Below are positions 36,324 to 42,721 of a stretch of 45,290 nt of DNA, one piece after another. Position numbers and translations under genes: made by a program. Numbering within the stretch: the first letter of the stretch is position 1; each line of letters begins with the position of its first letter. Origin of the DNA: Phycisphaerales bacterium (GTDB lineage: Bacteria; Planctomycetota; Phycisphaerae; Tepidisphaerales; Tepidisphaeraceae); the NCBI GenBank assembly GCA_025361735.1, contig JANYKD010000272.1, positions 1 to 45,290 on the forward strand, in the 5' to 3' direction. The notes under the pieces are model-generated. The model was not told where the DNA came from, ran no database searches, and was given only the letters and a program-made list of their open reading frames with translations.

Positions 36324-36366
36324 AAAAGCGGGGGTGCTGATTACAGGATTAACATTCAGCCCCCGC
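36324..36366 (-). promoter_or_regulatory. Leader hairpin with T-run upstream of carB
   Basis: In carB orientation the leader holds GCGGGGGCTGA, a 15-nt loop, and a complementary arm with a 2-nt bulge, followed at once by TTTT. The stem has 11 pairs, seven of them in a GC block. It ends about 50 nt before the carB ATG. This is the shape of an attenuator or intrinsic terminator, but the T-run is short. The 171-bp region is shared with the divergent propeller gene, so promoters for both must lie here. Confidence 0.45.
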
Positions 36367-36443
36367 GTTGGTATTGACCCACGGAACCGCGCCAAGAGTG
36401 ATTGGCGTGGATTGAGATTATTTACTTCCGGAGATGCCCTGTC

Positions 36444-37724
36444 ATGAAACTGAAACGATTGCTCCCCCGGTTGCTGGTTTCTGGATTGCTGACATTATCC
36501 GCGGGCTCGTTCGCCTTGGCGGCGGACGCGCCGGCCAAAGTCGGCGACTGGCCGCAGTGGCGCGGCCCCAACCGCGATGATCTCTCAAAGGAGACCGGGC
36601 TTCTGAAAGAATGGCCGGCCGCGGGACCAGCACTTGCCTGGAAAATCACAGGTGTGGGCATCGGTTATTCCGGCGTCGCCGTCACCGGCGGCAAGATCTT
36701 CACCATGGGCGACATCGGCAATGACAGCCATGTCATCGCCCTCAACGAGGCCGACGGCAAGCAGCTCTGGTCGACGAAGATCGGCGCGTCCGGGCAGTAC
36801 GGCGGTTTCGTCGGCACGCGCGGGACACCGACCGTGGATGGCAACCTGGTCTATGCCCTGAACCAGCACGGCGACCTGATCTGTGTCGAGGCCGCAACCG
36901 GCAAGGAGGTCTGGAAGAAGAGCCTGACCAAGGACTTTGGCGGCGGCACGCCGCAGTGGGGTTATGCCGAGTCGCCGCTGGTCGAGGGTGATGTCGTGAT
37001 GTGTACACCCGGCGGCAAGGGCGGAGCGATTGTCGCTCTGAACAAGAAGACCGGCGCCACGGTCTGGCAGAGCAAGGATTTCACCGATGGCGCGCACTAC
37101 TCGTCGCTCATCATCGAGACGCTCTTCGGACAGCGCCAGGTGATCCAGCTAACGGCCGCCAGCGTGGCGGCGGTCGCGGTGGCCGACGGCAAACTGCTCT
37201 GGCAGGCCAAGCGTCCGGGCAAGACCGCCGTCGTCCCGACACCCATCTTTTCTGACAATCAGGTCTTCGTCACGTCCGGCTACGGCGTCGGCTGCAACGC
37301 CTTCACGATCAGCAAGGACGCCAGCGGCTACAAGACGGCCGAAGCCTACGCCAATACCAACATGATCAACCACCACGGTGGCGTGATCCTGCTCGATGGC
37401 TTCCTCTACGGCTTCTCCGACAAGGGCGGCTGGACCTGCCTGGACTTCAAGACCGGCAAGGTCGTGTGGACCAACCCCGGCGTGAACAAGGGCGCAATCG
37501 CCTATGCCGATGGCCATTTCTATCTTCGCAGCGAAGGCGGCAAGGGTGGCAAGGGCACAATCGCACTGATCGATGCCTCGTCCAAGGGGTATGTCGAGCA
37601 CGGCCGCTTCGACCAGCCCGACCGCAGCGACAAGAACAGTTGGCCGCACCCGGTCATCTCCAACGGCAAGATGTACATCCGCGATCAGGATGTGCTGCTG
37701 TGCTATGACGTGAAGGGAAAATAG
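36444..37724 (+). CDS. Secreted PQQ-like beta-propeller protein
   Basis: A 426-aa protein with a signal peptide (residues 1-26, ALAADA). It begins DWPQWRGPNRDDLSKETGLL, the typical entry to planctomycete and verrucomicrobial PQQ-like repeat proteins. Several blade motifs of the form A-x-D-G-x-x-x-W follow: NEADGKQLWSTK, EAATGKEVWKK, NKKTGATVWQSK, AVADGKLLWQAK, DFKTGKVVWTN. No dehydrogenase active-site motif is evident, so it is probably a binding or scaffold propeller in the periplasm rather than a quinoprotein enzyme. GGAG lies about ten bases before the ATG; a Met 14 codons earlier is unlikely. Confidence 0.85.
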   Translation: MKLKRLLPRLLVSGLLTLSAGSFALAADAPAKVGDWPQWRGPNRDDLSKETGLLKEWPAAGPALAWKITGVGIGYSGVAVTGGKIFTMGDIGNDSHVIALNEADGKQLWSTKIGASGQYGGFVGTRGTPTVDGNLVYALNQHGDLICVEAATGKEVWKKSLTKDFGGGTPQWGYAESPLVEGDVVMCTPGGKGGAIVALNKKTGATVWQSKDFTDGAHYSSLIIETLFGQRQVIQLTAASVAAVAVADGKLLWQAKRPGKTAVVPTPIFSDNQVFVTSGYGVGCNAFTISKDASGYKTAEAYANTNMINHHGGVILLDGFLYGFSDKGGWTCLDFKTGKVVWTNPGVNKGAIAYADGHFYLRSEGGKGGKGTIALIDASSKGYVEHGRFDQPDRSDKNSWPHPVISNGKMYIRDQDVLLCYDVKGK

Positions 37725-37737
37725 ACCGGCGCCTCAT

Positions 37738-37811
37738 GTAGCGAGCAAGCTCGGCTCCGTCGGCCTGAAAGGCCATTACTTTGGGTAGCCGTGGCCGTAA
37801 GGCCACGGCTA
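37738..37811 (+). repeat. Three adjacent palindromes, two headed by GTAG
   Basis: GTAG then CGAGC-AA-GCTCG (37738-37753), GGCC-TGAAA-GGCC (37762-37774), and GTAG overlapping a perfect 11-bp stem TAGCCGTGGCC/GGCCACGGCTA with loop GTAA (37785-37811). They fill the gap after the propeller gene. The GTAG heads and inverted arms match the other REP-like units in the window. Confidence 0.65.
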
Positions 37812-37822
37812 TCCAAGTTTTT
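37786..37822 (+). terminator. Possible intrinsic terminator of the propeller gene
   Basis: The 11-bp GC-rich stem closes on a GTAA (GNRA-type) tetraloop and is followed, after six bases, by TTTTT. It lies 62 bp past the propeller stop codon. It doubles as one of the REP-like palindromes, so termination may be a secondary role. Confidence 0.5.
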
Positions 37823-37870
37823 GTAATCAGAGGCCCGAAGGACCGGTATTGTGGGAGAAGAAGAACTCAT

Positions 37871-38269
37871 ATGGGCAGCGCATACTTCATCACCCTGGAC
37901 AATCCCGATCCCGGGTTCGACCCTTTCGTCAACGGAAAGGCCATTGCACGCGAGGCAGAGGGACTATCAGAGCTCGCGGTCTCAGTGGGTCTGAAGGCAC
38001 CCGACGCCTATGTTTCCCTCGGCACCGAAGAAGCGGCAGCAATGGCCGATGAGTTTGGCTTCGGCGGCGAGATGCCGGTTCCCGCCGAACTGTGGTTCGA
38101 GGCTGATGAGGGTCTTGCGTGGGTGGCCCGGTTGCAGGAGCACGTCAAATCCAATCCGAAGTTGCTCAGGAACGCCGACGCCGTGTTGGCAGACCTTGAC
38201 GAGTACGAGCGCGTATTGTCGCAGGCAAAGAATGTCGGCGCACGATGGCATCTGGCCGTAGACTTCTGA
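37871..38269 (+). CDS. Orphan protein of the 'AYFITLDNPDPGFD' family
   Basis: A 132-aa acidic cytoplasmic protein starting MGSAYFITLDNPDPGFDPF, then VNGKAIAREAEGLSELA. I recognise this opening from a widespread uncharacterised family in planctomycetes, cyanobacteria and enterics, often close to immunity-like genes. The C-terminal half is helical (RNADAVLADLDEYERVLSQAK). Length is normal for the family. Upstream in-frame codons run through the palindromes and are not coding. Function unknown. Confidence 0.68.
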   Translation: MGSAYFITLDNPDPGFDPFVNGKAIAREAEGLSELAVSVGLKAPDAYVSLGTEEAAAMADEFGFGGEMPVPAELWFEADEGLAWVARLQEHVKSNPKLLRNADAVLADLDEYERVLSQAKNVGARWHLAVDF

Positions 38270-38372
38270 TGGGACGAAGGAATCGCCGAGTGATTTCCGC
38301 ACGGCTCGTTGTCGAATTACCATCCTGGTTCGTCTTCTGTGCGCCACGCCACGGTGGCTTCGAGGGGTGGTC

Positions 38373-38456
38373 TTGGATACCGATCGTCTTTCGGATCCCA
38401 CGTTGTCCACTCCAGAACTGAGGGGGGTGACGTGGTGCATCACCATTGCCATCTAG
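38373..38456 (+). pseudogene. Relic of a VapB-type antitoxin gene (3' end only)
   Basis: Positions 38376-38437 align without gaps to 41018-41079, the end of the intact antitoxin gene, at 51 of 62 bases. The encoded DTDRLSDPTLSTPELRGVTW matches DADRLSDRKLFPPELRGVTW at 15 of 20 residues. The original stop (TGA) reads TGC here, so the frame runs on to a TAG at 38454. No start, no upstream homology and no PIN toxin follow. This is a decayed toxin-antitoxin locus. Confidence 0.72.
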
Positions 38457-38516
38457 CCGGATCTTTCGCGAAACCAGCGAGGCATTGGCGTCTTAATTGA
38501 TTAAGGAGGTTCGCCA

Positions 38517-39794
38517 GTGGCTCACTGTATCCTTGTTCCCGTAATTGTTCTTTGTGTTTCTCTGCTCGCCTCCGCTCAGGAGCAGACCCACAAGACCGAT
38601 CACGTCATCGTCCGTTACACGGGGATCGAATTGCAGCACGCGCAATCGATCGCCCGCACTGTCGAGGCCGCCCGCAAACATGCCATCGACAAATTCGGCT
38701 TCGACCTGCCGGATGTCGTGAATGTGATCGTGGATTGTGATCCACAGCATCGCAACCACCTCGAGACCGATGGCCGCGACCGCATCACGCTGCTGATCCC
38801 CAACATCGCCGCGCTGCGACGTCCCGCGCAGACGGGCATCTTCCATCTCTATGGCATGTGCCACGAACTGGGGCACATGGCCATGTACCGCACTATTCCC
38901 CGCCACGACTGGATGACCATCGCCGCGGCCGAGGGCTGGGCCCACTACATCGGCTCGCGCCTCACGGACATCGTCTATGAGAGCGAGGGCGAGGCCGCCT
39001 GGTGGGATGCGTATGACTACCGCGCTGATGGCATGAAGCGGCTGGACCGGCAGATCGCCGATGGCGGCCGTGACGAGACCGTCGCCGGGGCCAAAGCCTG
39101 GAAAGAACTTGCGATCATCGCCGGCGACCGCAAACTCCCGGCCATCTTCACCGCCTGGGGCCAGATCAAATTCGATCCGAGCGACCCGGCGGCCACCCTC
39201 GGCCCGGCGCTGGCCAACGCCTGCGACGACCCCAAGGCGGCCAACTGGTGGACGCGCGAAAGCGAGCGCCTCGTCAGCAAGCTGCCCATGAGCGACTTCC
39301 ATGTGACGACGCTCACGGCCGCGCAAGTGGCCGGCCAAGCCAGGGACCTCGCCCGCGACGACGGTAAATCCGCCGGCATGCGCAGCTTCAACGGCGGCGG
39401 CCACGCGGTCGCCTTCGACGCCCCGGCCGGCGAATGGTATCTGACGGCCGTGCGCATGTACGGCTCGCGCTACGGCGCCGTCCGACCGCCGGCCGAGGAC
39501 TTCCGCGTCTGGCTCTGCGACGAGCAGGGTAAGGTCATCCGCGAGTTCACATTCCCCTACGCGCGTTTCGAGCGCGGCCAGCCGCAGTGGGTGACGCTCA
39601 ACGTCGCCCCCACGCAGGTGCCGGCGAAGTTCATGGTCTGTGTCAGCTTCAATCCCACGGGCAGCAAAGGCGTCTACGCCCATTTCGACGCCGCCCCCGA
39701 CGGCGACTCGCGCAGCGGCCTGCCGACCTATGGTTTCGAGAAATTCGACAAGGGCGACTGGCTGATCCGGGCGACGGTGGATAAGGCGAGATAG
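38517..39794 (+). CDS. Secreted gluzincin-like zinc metalloprotein
   Basis: A 425-aa protein with a GTG start; TAAGGAGG lies seven bases upstream. A signal peptide spans residues 1-20 (LLASAQ). HELGH (116-120) and EGWAHY (139-144) give HExxH followed by 18 residues and Glu139, the spacing of gluzincins such as M1 peptidases. The C-terminal half (about 270-425) is a beta-rich domain, probably for binding (GEWYLTAVRMYGSRYG, RVWLCDEQGKVIREF). It is likely a periplasmic or extracellular peptidase, although no GxMxN motif is seen. A 14-bp palindrome (CTTAAT-TG-ATTAAG, 38492-38505) overlaps the ribosome binding site. Confidence 0.78.
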   Translation: MAHCILVPVIVLCVSLLASAQEQTHKTDHVIVRYTGIELQHAQSIARTVEAARKHAIDKFGFDLPDVVNVIVDCDPQHRNHLETDGRDRITLLIPNIAALRRPAQTGIFHLYGMCHELGHMAMYRTIPRHDWMTIAAAEGWAHYIGSRLTDIVYESEGEAAWWDAYDYRADGMKRLDRQIADGGRDETVAGAKAWKELAIIAGDRKLPAIFTAWGQIKFDPSDPAATLGPALANACDDPKAANWWTRESERLVSKLPMSDFHVTTLTAAQVAGQARDLARDDGKSAGMRSFNGGGHAVAFDAPAGEWYLTAVRMYGSRYGAVRPPAEDFRVWLCDEQGKVIREFTFPYARFERGQPQWVTLNVAPTQVPAKFMVCVSFNPTGSKGVYAHFDAAPDGDSRSGLPTYGFEKFDKGDWLIRATVDKAR

Positions 39795-39813
39795 CCGTGT
39801 TCTGACGTTCCAG

Positions 39814-40701
39814 CTACTGTTGATGACGTCGTCTCCCAAGTAATTCCCTTAGTTCCCCGATTGCCTCTCCGACGTCCTGCCAGTTGGTCGTACCAATGGA
39901 GAGATACGTCGCGGTTGACGCGACCATTTCCGCCTGTCCCTCTTCCAGCTGCGCCAGATCGATTTTCACTTCCAGCCGCGACCAATGCTGTTTGATCTGC
40001 TCGATGCGCGCACGCGTGGCTCGCACGAACCTCTCTCGAAACGACCACACCTCCGCCATGAATACTTCCACGGGAACAGCCTGCTCACCGCGAGAAGCTG
40101 TCCACACGGGAACGTCCTGCCAGAAATGTTCGCGGTTGTCCCACGATATCGTGACCTGTTCGCCGACCCGCCACATTCGAATTCGCGGGCTGTATCGGAG
40201 ATGCATAACCTGCATTCGACGTTCTCTCCACCATTCAGTGGCTCGGCTGAAGAGACGTTCGGAGTAGGTCACTTCCTCGCCTCGCTGCAATTTCAGGGCT
40301 TGTACTATCGCAGCAGGCACCACTGAGGTGTCCCGACACCACGAATCGACCTCCGGAATGTGCGCGGCGATGTTCTGCGGGATGGGCTCAAGTGCCGACG
40401 GAAGCAACATGCCCAGATCATCCACCAGCCGCATGACCTGATAGGCGTCGTATGGGGCTCCAAAAGAAGCATACACTTTCCCGAGCCTCGCGGCCTCAGC
40501 ATGCCATGCCTGAAGAACTTCTTCTGTGTACCGGAAGAGTTCGCTCTGCCCACACTCCAACCAATAGCAACCGTCGGTAAGTCCAAAATACCCGAGATTC
40601 AAATCAGGTGCTGATCCCCAAGGTTGAATCTCGTCCACGGGCCGCAACCGAAAGTGGAGGGCAAATGGTGTCACGAGGTCATGATATCTCTCGCCCACCA
40701 C
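39814..40701 (-). CDS. DUF5984-family protein
   Basis: A 295-aa protein of the uncharacterised DUF5984 family: FRLRPVDEIQPWGSAPDLN, then YFGLTDGCYWLECGQSELFRY. The C-terminal part has IRMWRVGEQVTISWDNRE and a helical VWSFRERFVRATRARIEQIK segment. The family is often found among immunity-type or contact-related genes. The start is a GTG at 40701 without a good ribosome binding site, so the true start may lie a few codons inward. It converges on the metalloprotein gene and diverges from the VapB gene. Confidence 0.8.
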   Translation of the reverse strand: MVGERYHDLVTPFALHFRLRPVDEIQPWGSAPDLNLGYFGLTDGCYWLECGQSELFRYTEEVLQAWHAEAARLGKVYASFGAPYDAYQVMRLVDDLGMLLPSALEPIPQNIAAHIPEVDSWCRDTSVVPAAIVQALKLQRGEEVTYSERLFSRATEWWRERRMQVMHLRYSPRIRMWRVGEQVTISWDNREHFWQDVPVWTASRGEQAVPVEVFMAEVWSFRERFVRATRARIEQIKQHWSRLEVKIDLAQLEEGQAEMVASTATYLSIGTTNWQDVGEAIGELRELLGRRRHQQ

Positions 40702-40801
40702 GAGGTATAGCGACTCGGGTTCTGAGCTTCCATTTGTAAATCCACTGTAGATTCAGGTGGCGATTCTAGGGTAAGATGAGTGTTCAGGAGGCCCATAGGC
40801 C

Positions 40802-41080
40802 ATGACACTAAATCTATCGCCTCAACTCGAAACCAAGTTGTCCGACGCCGCTCGGCGCGAAGGGCTGCCTGCTGACCAATATGCGATTCGCGTGCTCGAG
40901 CGGGCAGTGGCATCACCCGATCGCCGGGCCGCAGCCGTGAACCTGCTCCAGAGTTGGATTGAAACGCCGGATCCACAGGAGCAAATCGCGGCGGGTCAAT
41001 ATCTCGTTACATCGCTTGATGCGGATCGCCTTTCCGATCGCAAGTTGTTTCCACCGGAACTGAGGGGGGTGACGTGGTGA
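40802..41080 (+). CDS. VapB-type antitoxin
   Basis: A 92-aa protein. The N-terminus (LNLSPQLETKLSDAARREGL, then PADQYAIRVLERAV) is a ribbon-helix-helix DNA-binding domain as in CopG/VapB antitoxins. The C-terminus ends in SDRKLFPPELRGVTW, the probable toxin-binding tail. AGGAGG lies ten bases before the ATG. The stop overlaps the GTG start of the PIN toxin by seven bases, a standard coupled toxin-antitoxin arrangement. It probably represses its own promoter. A decayed copy of its 3' end lies 2.6 kb upstream. Confidence 0.83.
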   Translation: MTLNLSPQLETKLSDAARREGLPADQYAIRVLERAVASPDRRAAAVNLLQSWIETPDPQEQIAAGQYLVTSLDADRLSDRKLFPPELRGVTW

Positions 41081-41526
41081 ACCATGTGGTGTTGCTTGAC
41101 GCCGGGCCACTGGGATTGGTAACCAATCCGCGTATGTCGCCGGCGAGTCTAGCCTGTACGCAATGGCTGCAAAAGATACTTTCGGCCGGCGCGAGGGTGC
41201 TGATTCCAGAAATTGCGGATTATGAAGTCCGCCGCGAGTTGTTGCGGGCTCGCCTCAATAAAAGCGTTGCTCAGTTGGACGCGCTGGCAACTCTAATTGA
41301 GTATCTTCCACTCACTACGGCCGCAATGCGCCAGGCGGCGGAGTTCTGGGCCATTGCCAGGCAGAAGGGGCAACCCACGGCCGGCGATCAGACAATTGAT
41401 GCCGACGTCATCCTGGCCGCTCAGGCCATATCGCTTGGAGATTCCGACGTGGTGGTAGCAACTACAAACGTTGGGCATCTCTCGCGGTTCGTTTCGGCGA
41501 AGTTCTGGCGTGACGTTGGATGCTGA
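41074..41526 (+). CDS. PIN-domain ribonuclease toxin (VapC-type)
   Basis: A 150-aa PIN-domain protein. VLLDAGPLG carries the first acidic residue (Asp9), IPEIADYEVRREL supplies Glu46/Glu51, DQTIDADVILAAQA supplies Asp109/Asp111, and VVATTNVGHLSRF is the final strand with its Thr-Asn. These form the usual Mg2+ site for RNA cleavage, typically of tRNA or rRNA in VapC toxins. The GTG start overlaps the antitoxin stop. All expected acidic residues are present, so the toxin is probably active. Confidence 0.85.
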   Translation: MVNHVVLLDAGPLGLVTNPRMSPASLACTQWLQKILSAGARVLIPEIADYEVRRELLRARLNKSVAQLDALATLIEYLPLTTAAMRQAAEFWAIARQKGQPTAGDQTIDADVILAAQAISLGDSDVVVATTNVGHLSRFVSAKFWRDVGC

Positions 41527-41545
41527 CTGCATATGGAGCATTACC

Positions 41546-41785
41546 ATGGTTGCCATCCAGGTTTGCCTTCCCGAGTCGCTGCATAAACGCCTGCGCGAGC
41601 TGGCCGAGCGCGACGATGTGTCAATCAACCAATTCATAGCGACCGCCGTGGCCGAGAAAATGTCGGCATTGTTGACGGCCGAATATCTCGGCAAGCGGAC
41701 ACGCCGTGGCCAGCGCCGGAAGTTCGACTGGGTTCTCAAGAAGGTCCGGCCGGCTGAGCCACAACGATTGGATCGGTTACGCTAA
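41546..41785 (+). CDS. HicB-type ribbon-helix-helix protein
   Basis: A 79-aa protein: MVAIQVCLPESLHKRLRELA, then ERDDVSINQFIATAVAEKMSAL is the ribbon-helix-helix fold of HicB/Arc-type antitoxins. A basic tail follows (KRTRRGQRRKFDWVLKKV). GGAG lies seven bases before the ATG. It starts 19 bp after the PIN toxin, so it may be a third gene of that operon, but no toxin gene of its own is adjacent. It could act as an extra regulator or an orphan antitoxin. Confidence 0.74.
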   Translation: MVAIQVCLPESLHKRLRELAERDDVSINQFIATAVAEKMSALLTAEYLGKRTRRGQRRKFDWVLKKVRPAEPQRLDRLR

Positions 41786-41810
41786 GACTGTCGGCGCGCG
41801 TGCGAACCAC

Positions 41811-42548
41811 TCACTTGTGCTGCCGCAGCTTCTCCGCCGCCGCCAGTCCTTCTTCCGAGAAGTTCGGCGCGATGCGCTCGACGGCTTCCTTGGCCGTGGC
41901 GATCGTTGCTCCCGTGTACTCGCGAAAAATCTTGATCGCGATCAGACCGCGTCCGGCGTGCATGTGTTGTTCGATCTCCCGTCGTCGGTCGTCGGGCAGT
42001 TTCGCGAGCATGGCCCGCTCTTCCTCGCTCGGTGGATCGGCCATGACCGATGGGTCCTCCATGGCCGCGACGAGCTCCCGGACCGTCTCGCCGGCTTGTT
42101 TCGCCCGCTCGATGTAGACGCCGGCCCGTTCGGCGATCGCACTGATCAGATCGGGGAACCTGGCGAACGTGTCCAGTTTCACGTCGCGCGGGCTGGACGC
42201 CCAGGGCGTGACGTCCAGATCTTCCGCCGACAGCTGAACCTCGCCGCTGGCGTCGCGACGCTCCGTGGACCGCGTCCGCACCACCGCAATGCCGAATTTC
42301 TTCTCGATCCGCCGGTACTCGAGATAAACGTCGATCTTGCGGCGAAGGCCGGCCGACTCATCCCCCGCGTCGAGAATCACGCCCGATGACTCTTCTTTGA
42401 CATGCACCGCGGCCGGTATGCCCAGGCTGAGTGCCGAGAGCATGCTCTCGACCCTTTGCGCCAAGGCGTTGGCCTCGTCGGTTACTTTGTTCAGTTCGGG
42501 GGAACATTTGCGGATGGTGGACAATGCCGCTTTGAGCTGCTCAGACAT
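41811..42548 (-). CDS. Orphan protein with a ribosomal L7/L12-like C-terminal motif
   Basis: A 245-aa cytoplasmic protein. The N-terminus is helical (MSEQLKAALSTIRKCSPELN). The centre is a mixed domain with PAAVHVKEESSGVILDAGD and EYRRIEKKFGIAVVR. The C-terminus, about residues 200-230 (GLIAIKIFREYTGATIATAK, then EAVERI), matches the helix pattern of the L7/L12 C-terminal domain (AIKxxRExTGxxxxxAKxxVE). AAAGGA lies seven to ten bases before the ATG, and three palindromes lie just upstream. I do not know the family; factor-binding at the ribosome is only a guess. Confidence 0.7.
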   Translation of the reverse strand: MSEQLKAALSTIRKCSPELNKVTDEANALAQRVESMLSALSLGIPAAVHVKEESSGVILDAGDESAGLRRKIDVYLEYRRIEKKFGIAVVRTRSTERRDASGEVQLSAEDLDVTPWASSPRDVKLDTFARFPDLISAIAERAGVYIERAKQAGETVRELVAAMEDPSVMADPPSEEERAMLAKLPDDRRREIEQHMHAGRGLIAIKIFREYTGATIATAKEAVERIAPNFSEEGLAAAEKLRQHK

Positions 42549-42560
42549 GTCGTTTCCTTT

Positions 42561-42612
42561 GGCCTGCTAGGCCGGTTTGCGTCGTCCGCTAGGACGGTGT
42601 CCGACTAGGACA
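42561..42612 (-). repeat. Triple hairpin with CTAG centres in the leader of the L7/L12-like gene
   Basis: Three consecutive perfect 5-bp stems: GGCCT/AGGCC (42561-42573), CGTCC/GGACG (42583-42596) and TGTCC/GGACA (42598-42612). Each has CTA or CTAG at or next to the loop. They lie 12-64 bp upstream of the gene start. They could be regulator sites, an RNA leader structure, or part of the palindromic repeat family, although none has the GTAG head. Confidence 0.6.
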
Positions 42613-42721
42613 TCCATAAGTATATCGGCCGTCCACCGGCGCTCCAAAGAAAATCCGAAGTTTCAATCTGCTGAGGTGTACTAACAGATCAACAACATGC
42701 CCGTCGGCGGTATCATCTATC

